9,334 nucleotides of DNA from DAIOHQ01 sp036744635 (GTDB lineage: Bacteria; Planctomycetota; Phycisphaerae; Tepidisphaerales; Tepidisphaeraceae): NCBI GenBank assembly GCA_036744635.1, contig DAIOHQ010000200.1, forward strand, positions 1-9,334. The letters run 5' to 3'. Shown here piece after piece: positions 6,033 to 9,334 of the stretch. Position 1 is the stretch's first letter, and every line of letters starts with the position of its first letter. Under the pieces are notes generated by a model. That model ran no database searches and was not told the DNA's origin. It saw nothing but the letters and a program-made list of their open reading frames with translations. The position numbers and the translations under genes were made by a program.

Positions 6033-6632
6033 CTATTCTGACTGCGGCGATTTGATATCCAGAGGGACACCGGCAGATTTCAGCACGCCGTCGAACACCG
6101 GCTGCGGCGAGGCGGTGACGAGAAACTTGGCAATCTCCTTGTCATTGCGCCAGACCTCTACGCGACTGCACTCAAAGCAGATCAGGAATTCGGTGGTGAC
6201 GCCCGCTCGGGTGACGCGAATGGCGTGGCGGGGATTGAAGCAGGCCGCCGCTTCGCCATTATTCTCCCGCACACCAGCCTTAAGTGCGCCATTCAATTGC
6301 CGCCGCGTCTGCAGGTCCGCAATCATGGTGCGTCCCAGGATTTCGTGGCCGTAAAGATGTGGCCGGGAAAGCGCGGGATTTGGAGGACCCGGTTCTTCTT
6401 GAATCGTTACATTTCCCTTTAACGATAGCAGCTCATACTCGTCGACACTGTCGAGCGCCGACAATTCTGTCGGAGGTTTGGGATGAACCCACGGCCAAGT
6501 CAGCGCGCCGGTTATTGCAATGGCCACGACAGCGAGAACGATCCACAGGAATTTATGGCGGGCAAAGAACTGCATGACGGCATTGTACAGGTTTGTCGCC
6601 GGCGTGAGGCGGGCCAAGGCGTTACAGCGCAT
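6033..6632 (-). CDS. Membrane-anchored exported protein of unknown function (CFxPRH/CFEC)
   Basis: This 199-residue protein has one N-terminal hydrophobic segment (about 28-47, FLWIVLAVVAIAITGALTW) that probably anchors it, leaving a soluble domain of about 150 residues outside the cytoplasm. The domain carries two striking motifs: CFNPRHAIRV (131-140, with C131 and H136) and ICFECSRVEV (151-160, with C152 and C155). C131, H136, C152 and C155 could bind a metal or redox cofactor, but that is inference. I recognise the pattern from hypothetical proteins of planctomycetes; no function is known to me. The ATG at 6632 overlaps the MFS stop by 11 bases, implying coupling; M20 (6575) is an alternative that places the hydrophobic segment closer to the N-terminus. 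The next gene starts 8 bases after its stop. Confidence 0.75.
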   Translation of the reverse strand: MRCNALARLTPATNLYNAVMQFFARHKFLWIVLAVVAIAITGALTWPWVHPKPPTELSALDSVDEYELLSLKGNVTIQEEPGPPNPALSRPHLYGHEILGRTMIADLQTRRQLNGALKAGVRENNGEAAACFNPRHAIRVTRAGVTTEFLICFECSRVEVWRNDKEIAKFLVTASPQPVFDGVLKSAGVPLDIKSPQSE

Positions 6633-7908
6633 CGGCGGCCGGGGGATCGGCGAGGACGGCGACCGGAGCGACGGGATCGGGGGCGGTGGCGCGGACGGCG
6701 ATGGCCCAGAGGGCTACGGCCAGGGAGATGATTCCCGCCACGCCGAAGGGCGCGGCCAGATGCAGCTTGTAGGTGAAACCGGCGATGAGCGGGCCGACGA
6801 CTCTGGCGATGCTGCCCAGGCCGTGGAACAGGCCGAAGACGGTGCCCTGGTCGTTGCGGTCGGCGTGCTTGGAGATCAGCGAGGAGATCGTCGGCTGCAT
6901 GAAGCTGCGGCCGGCGGCATTGATGGCGCCGGCCAGCAGCAGGATAGAGGTGAAGGGGAGGAAATAGCTGATAACCAGGCCGCCCATGCCCACGGCCACC
7001 AGCACCGGGCCGAGGATGGCCAGCGGCCAGTCGCCGAACTTTTTGGTGAGCCGGCCGATCAAGCCGCCCTGCACGATGATGATGATCAGGCCGAGGAATC
7101 CGAAATAGGCGCCGGTGCCGAGTTCCTTGAAACCGAAGATGCGGTCGAGAAAGAGCACCATGACCGCTTCCATCATCACGAACGCGGCCATGATGGTGAA
7201 GGAGATCAGCAGCAGTTGCACCAGCACCGGCTTTTGGAAGATCGGCCTAAAGCGGCTGGGATGGAGCCAGACTTCGGCCTCGGTGGGTTTGTGGACGCGG
7301 GATTCGGGGAGCTTGAGGAAGGTGACGAGGGCGGCCAGGGCGCTGAAGAAGGCGGCGACGTAGGCGGGGAGAGAGATGGCGAAATGGCCAAGAATGCCGC
7401 CAAGGGCCGGGCCGGCCGAGAAGCCGATGCCGAAGGCGGCGCCGAGCAGGCCCATGCCCTTGGCGCGGTTGGCGGGGGTGGTGACGTCGCTGATGTACGC
7501 CTGGGCGGTGGAGATGTTGCCGCCAGTGAAGCCGTCGATGATGCGCGAGGCATAAACTAGCCAGAGGGTGATGACCACCGAGCCCCAGTTGAAGTTGGTG
7601 GCGATGCCGAGGATGACGTAGCCGACAGCGCTGCCGAGCTGCGAGAGCACGAGGACCGGCCGGCGGCCATGGCGGTCGCTGATCACGCCGAGGATGGGGG
7701 CGCCGATGAACTGGCAGATCGAATAGATGGAGAAGAGAAGCGTGACCTCGAGCGGATTGCCCTGGTAATTCGGGATGTAGCGCGGCAGCAGGGGGATGAT
7801 GATCCCAAAGCCGAGCAGGTCCATGAAGACGATGAGAAAGATGGCCAGCAGCGCGCCCTTGGGGGCGACGGGTTGATCGGGTTGGACGTCAAGCAGGGCA
7901 TCGGACAT
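6622..7908 (-). CDS. MFS efflux transporter, TetA-like (DHA1 family)
   Basis: This 428-residue, twelve-helix major facilitator is predicted to export a small molecule in exchange for protons. Family motifs are clear: D30 in the first helix (FMDLLGFGIIIPLLP), motif A GVISDRHGRRP (74-84) between helices 2 and 3, motif B around R122 and D125 (RIIDGFTGGNISTAQAYISD), and the antiporter motif C LGAAFGIGFSAGPALGG (155-171). A degenerate second motif A lies at 281-295. The overall pattern is that of the TCR/Tet group, but many environmental members do not give tetracycline resistance, and no tetR-like regulator is adjacent, so the substrate is unknown. It is the first gene of a probable operon: the next gene overlaps it by 11 bases. 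No good Shine-Dalgarno precedes the ATG. Confidence 0.9.
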   Translation of the reverse strand: MSDALLDVQPDQPVAPKGALLAIFLIVFMDLLGFGIIIPLLPRYIPNYQGNPLEVTLLFSIYSICQFIGAPILGVISDRHGRRPVLVLSQLGSAVGYVILGIATNFNWGSVVITLWLVYASRIIDGFTGGNISTAQAYISDVTTPANRAKGMGLLGAAFGIGFSAGPALGGILGHFAISLPAYVAAFFSALAALVTFLKLPESRVHKPTEAEVWLHPSRFRPIFQKPVLVQLLLISFTIMAAFVMMEAVMVLFLDRIFGFKELGTGAYFGFLGLIIIIVQGGLIGRLTKKFGDWPLAILGPVLVAVGMGGLVISYFLPFTSILLLAGAINAAGRSFMQPTISSLISKHADRNDQGTVFGLFHGLGSIARVVGPLIAGFTYKLHLAAPFGVAGIISLAVALWAIAVRATAPDPVAPVAVLADPPAADAL

Positions 7909-8019
7909 AGCTGGGGCGTTATAGCAGAAGGGCGGGGGAGAGGGGAGAGTGGGAAGTTTCCCGAGAATGAGGGAGCGAGGTGGGGTTTTGCTCGCTATGC
8001 GGAGCCGTCATTCGATCCA

Positions 8020-8319
8020 ATGGGCATTTCAAATGAGATGATTCCGGGCCGCTCAGTTTTCGGCTTCGCATTTGAATTCGCTAACGGGCGCATGCATCAG
8101 CCATGGCGGGGCGGATACCAGTGGGAAATTTGGATCCCATATCCGGAGGTGTCGGTTGCGCTGGCGGTGGTGGCAGTGTGGACGGGCCGTGGACGGATGA
8201 AGCAGCGCCGCCGTCGTAAACGGATCGCGGAAGGGCTGTGTCAGGTGTGTGGATATGATCTGCGGGCGAGTGGCGAGCGGTGTTCGGAATGTGGGACGGC
8301 GAGACCGGCCAATTCGTAG
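8020..8319 (+). pseudogene. Truncated planctomycete zinc-ribbon protein (remnant)
   Basis: From the first ATG the frame gives 99 residues: a stretch with FGFAFEF (14-20) and WIPYPEVSVALAVVAVW (38-54), a basic run (KQRRRRKRIA, 61-70) and a zinc ribbon with cysteines 74, 77, 88 and 91 in LCQVCGYDLRASGERCSECG. In intact family members this order (FGF block, 'PYW' plus one membrane segment, RRRR, zinc ribbon) makes up only the C-terminal half, after a signal segment and an outer domain that are absent here. The frame stays open upstream but runs straight into DNA antisense to the MFS gene. The ATG has no usable ribosome site. The stop codon (8317-8319) lies inside repeat copy 2. I read it as a decayed gene, though a short expressed protein cannot be excluded. 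Confidence 0.5.
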
Positions 8320-8467
8320 CATGGGTTTTCAACCCATGCCGAGAAGGATTGTCATCTCAATTCAGATAAGAGCGATGAATGTGATTATTTTCCAAGGATG
8401 TGCCGTGGGATAATGATGAACCGTTTGGCACGGGTTGGAAACCCGTGCTACGAGGGAGCGCTGGTAG
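8316..8467. repeat. Composite two-hairpin element, copy 2
   Basis: The first hairpin is GCATGGGTT (8319-8327) with AACCCATGC (8331-8339), loop TTC. The second is GCACGGGTT (8428-8436) with AACCCGTGC (8440-8448), loop GGA; both 9-bp stems are perfect. A linker of about 85 bases joins them, and the tail contains AGCGCTGGT (8457-8465). Landmarks shared with copy 1 at 3566-3706 are AACCCATGCCGAG, AGAGCGA (8369), TGATT (8382), GTGCCG (8400), GCACGGGTT, AACCCGTGCTACG and AGCGCTGGT, all in the same order. This copy separates the zinc-ribbon remnant from the end of the Rieske gene, 14 bases away. Confidence 0.75.
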
Positions 8468-8481
8468 CCAATGCCACTGGG

Positions 8482-8955
8482 TTATTTTTCCAGCTTGATG
8501 AAGCTGGCGGGGTCATCCCAGCGTTTTTCTTCGAAGCTCTGGGTGGTGTCGACGATGACGTGGGATTTGTCGTCGAGGGAAATGGCGTGGCGGGGAAGAG
8601 AACGGCGGGCCTTGTTTCCCGGTTTCACCTCGCCGTCGAAGGCGAAGGTGCTGTCGTGCTTGGGGCAGAAGAATTCGGTCTGCTTGGCGCGGAGGTGTTC
8701 GCCTTGATGCGTGCAGAGGGCGGAGACGGCGAAGAGCTTGCCGTTTTCGCGGATGACGAAAAAATCATTGGTATTGGCGAACTTGTCGAAGACGCCATCG
8801 GCCTTGAAGTCGGCGAGGGGGCCGGCGTCGGTCTTGCCCGGCGTGGCGCGGCCGCGTGCGGCGAGGCAGAGGCCGGGACAGCCGCCGAAGAGGGCGATGC
8901 CGGCGGCGGCGACGGTAGCGGCGGTGATGAATTCACGACGATTGACTTCGGGCAT
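8482..8955 (-). CDS. Tat-exported Rieske [2Fe-2S] protein
   Basis: This 157-residue protein has a Rieske domain. The cluster ligands are C81 and H83 (CTH in SALCTHQGEHL) and C97 and H100 (CPKH in FFCPKHDSTFAFDGE), the canonical CxH...CxxH pair. The N-terminus VNRREFITAATVAAAGIALFGG is a twin-arginine signal, meaning export in folded form with the cluster already inserted. LFGGC (22-26) resembles a lipobox, so C26 could be lipid-anchored, and a second cysteine follows in CPGLC (26-30). The ATG at 8955 is fixed by AAGGAG at 8962-8967, 6 bases upstream; a longer frame back to 9036 would bury the signal. The domain resembles small ferredoxin-like or arsenite-oxidase-type Rieske subunits. No cytochrome b or oxygenase partner is present, so its electron partner is unknown. 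Confidence 0.9.
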   Translation of the reverse strand: MPEVNRREFITAATVAAAGIALFGGCPGLCLAARGRATPGKTDAGPLADFKADGVFDKFANTNDFFVIRENGKLFAVSALCTHQGEHLRAKQTEFFCPKHDSTFAFDGEVKPGNKARRSLPRHAISLDDKSHVIVDTTQSFEEKRWDDPASFIKLEK

Positions 8956-9004
8956 CGAGAGCTCCTTGAAGATCGCTGATGATAACGCCGGTGACGGCGC
9001 GGAA

Positions 9005-9025
9005 ATTCCCGGTAGATGCGGGAAT
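9005..9025. promoter_or_regulatory. Inverted repeat upstream of the Rieske gene, possible operator
   Basis: ATTCCCG (9005-9011) and CGGGAAT (9019-9025) form a perfect 7-bp inverted repeat with a 7-base spacer, centred 60 bases upstream of the Rieske ATG. Size and symmetry fit a dimeric regulator site. A hairpin in the leader RNA is the alternative. I could not define a convincing -35/-10 pair nearby. A second short palindrome, TGCCATGGCA, lies at 9048-9057. I see nothing else in the rest of the 8956-9157 gap. Confidence 0.3.
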
Positions 9026-9157
9026 CTTACGATCAACAGTACGTTGGTGCCATGGCATCTGGTTCATCCGGCTATTTGCAGGGGCGGGTGTCAACATGGG
9101 CAGGAAGACTGTGGCTGGATTCGGGCAGATGAGTACACCTGCCGCTCATCCGGCCAC

Positions 9158-9177
9158 GGCGGACAGGAATGTCCGCC
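9158..9177. repeat. Palindromic repeat (GGCGGAC/GTCCGCC)
   Basis: GGCGGAC (9158-9164) and GTCCGCC (9171-9177) form a perfect 7-bp stem around the loop AGGAAT. The right arm, extended to GTCCGCCCC (9171-9179), is also complementary to GGGGCGGAC at 9221-9229 inside the next repeat, so the two elements can pair with each other. No T-run follows, so it is not an intrinsic terminator. It appears to be one of the small dispersed palindromes common in planctomycete intergenic DNA. Confidence 0.6.
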
Positions 9178-9196
9178 CCACCAAAGATTGATCCAT

Positions 9197-9253
9197 GTAG
9201 GGTGGGCGTACTCGCCCACCGGGGCGGACGGTGGGCGGGTACGCCCACCCTAC
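9197..9253. repeat. Nested palindromic repeat, 14-bp outer arms
   Basis: The outer arms GTAGGGTGGGCGTA (9197-9210) and TACGCCCACCCTAC (9240-9253) are perfectly complementary over 14 bp. Inside each half is a smaller hairpin: GGTGGGCG (9201-9208) with CGCCCACC (9213-9220), and GTGGGCG (9231-9237) with CGCCCAC (9242-9248). The sequence can therefore fold either as one long stem or as two short ones. Confidence 0.8.
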
Positions 9254-9260
9254 AAGATGC

Positions 9261-9294
9261 TTTGTGGTGCAGGCTGGAAAGCCTGCACCACAAA
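9261..9294. repeat. Perfect 15-bp palindromic repeat with GGAA loop
   Basis: TTTGTGGTGCAGGCT (9261-9275) and AGCCTGCACCACAAA (9280-9294) form a perfect 15-bp stem closed by the tetraloop GGAA, which fits the stable GNRA pattern. The stem begins with TTT and ends with AAA rather than being followed by a T-run, so a rho-independent terminator on either strand is only weakly supported. It lies 7 bases after the nested palindrome. The remaining 40 bases to the end of the window are G-rich and show no gene. Confidence 0.75.
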
Positions 9295-9334
9295 CTGTGA
9301 AAGACGGCTATGGCCGGGTGGTTGGGGGTTGGGG

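Noticed and set aside
6520..7560. Plus-strand open frame rich in Gly, Glu and Asp
   Set aside because: It is the antisense shadow of the MFS transporter, whose motifs A, B and C fix the real frame. The open frames at 8398-8979 (+) opposite the Rieske gene and 2880-3635 (-) opposite the ABC ATPase are rejected for the same reason.
7918..7923. TATAAC on the minus strand as a -10 box for the MFS gene
   Set aside because: Transcription would begin at about the start codon, and no -35 box lies 16-18 bases upstream; only a leaderless transcript could rescue it.
9318..9334. G-rich end (GGGTGG...GGGGG..GGGG) as a G-quadruplex
   Set aside because: One run has only two Gs and the sequence is cut by the window edge, so it is too weak to call.

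Overview
The window looks like chromosomal DNA of a GC-rich bacterium, most likely a planctomycete (Phycisphaerae-like). Two proteins end in the C-x2-CGYDLRAS-x-CxECG zinc ribbon that is typical of planctomycetal hypothetical proteins. Two further proteins (a CFxPRH/CFEC exported protein and an HExxH membrane protein) belong to families I associate mainly with planctomycetes. The assignment is inference from gene content; there is no rRNA, tRNA or other phylogenetic marker here.

Layout. 1-306: non-coding DNA downstream of rpoN, with AT-rich direct repeats and a cluster of ATGTCCCAC motifs. 307-1806 (-): rpoN, sigma-54, with a good sigma-70-type promoter at 1866-1894. 2010-2664 (+): a VapBC-type toxin-antitoxin pair, less GC-rich than its neighbours. 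2697-3506 and 3776-4666 (+): ATPase and permease of a zinc/manganese-type (ABC-3) transporter, split by a 269-bp gap filled largely with palindromic repeats. The binding protein is not in the window. 7908 down to 4693 (-): a probable four-gene operon of a TetA-like MFS exporter, an exported CFxPRH/CFEC protein, an HExxH membrane protein and a multi-pass membrane protein with a C-terminal zinc ribbon and a perfect 30-bp in-frame tandem duplication. 8020-8319 (+): apparent C-terminal remnant of another zinc-ribbon protein. 8482-8955 (-): a Tat-exported Rieske [2Fe-2S] protein with a strong Shine-Dalgarno and a 21-bp inverted repeat upstream. 9158-9294: three strong palindromes side by side, then the window ends.

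The most interesting signal is non-coding. A composite element of about 140-150 bp, made of two different hairpins joined by a partly conserved linker and followed by a conserved tail, occurs twice in the same orientation: between the two ABC transporter genes (3566-3706) and between the zinc-ribbon remnant and the Rieske gene (8316-8467). Seven short landmarks lie in the same order and several at identical spacing, so the whole unit, not just the hairpins, appears to be repeated. Together with the palindrome cluster at the right end and the repeats at the left end, the window holds at least five kinds of small dispersed-type repeat but no transposase to move them.

The genes form separate functional blocks (alternative sigma factor; toxin-antitoxin; metal uptake; drug-type efflux with membrane proteins of unknown function; envelope electron transfer). 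I see no single pathway linking them. Motif positions, spacings and match counts were worked out by hand.
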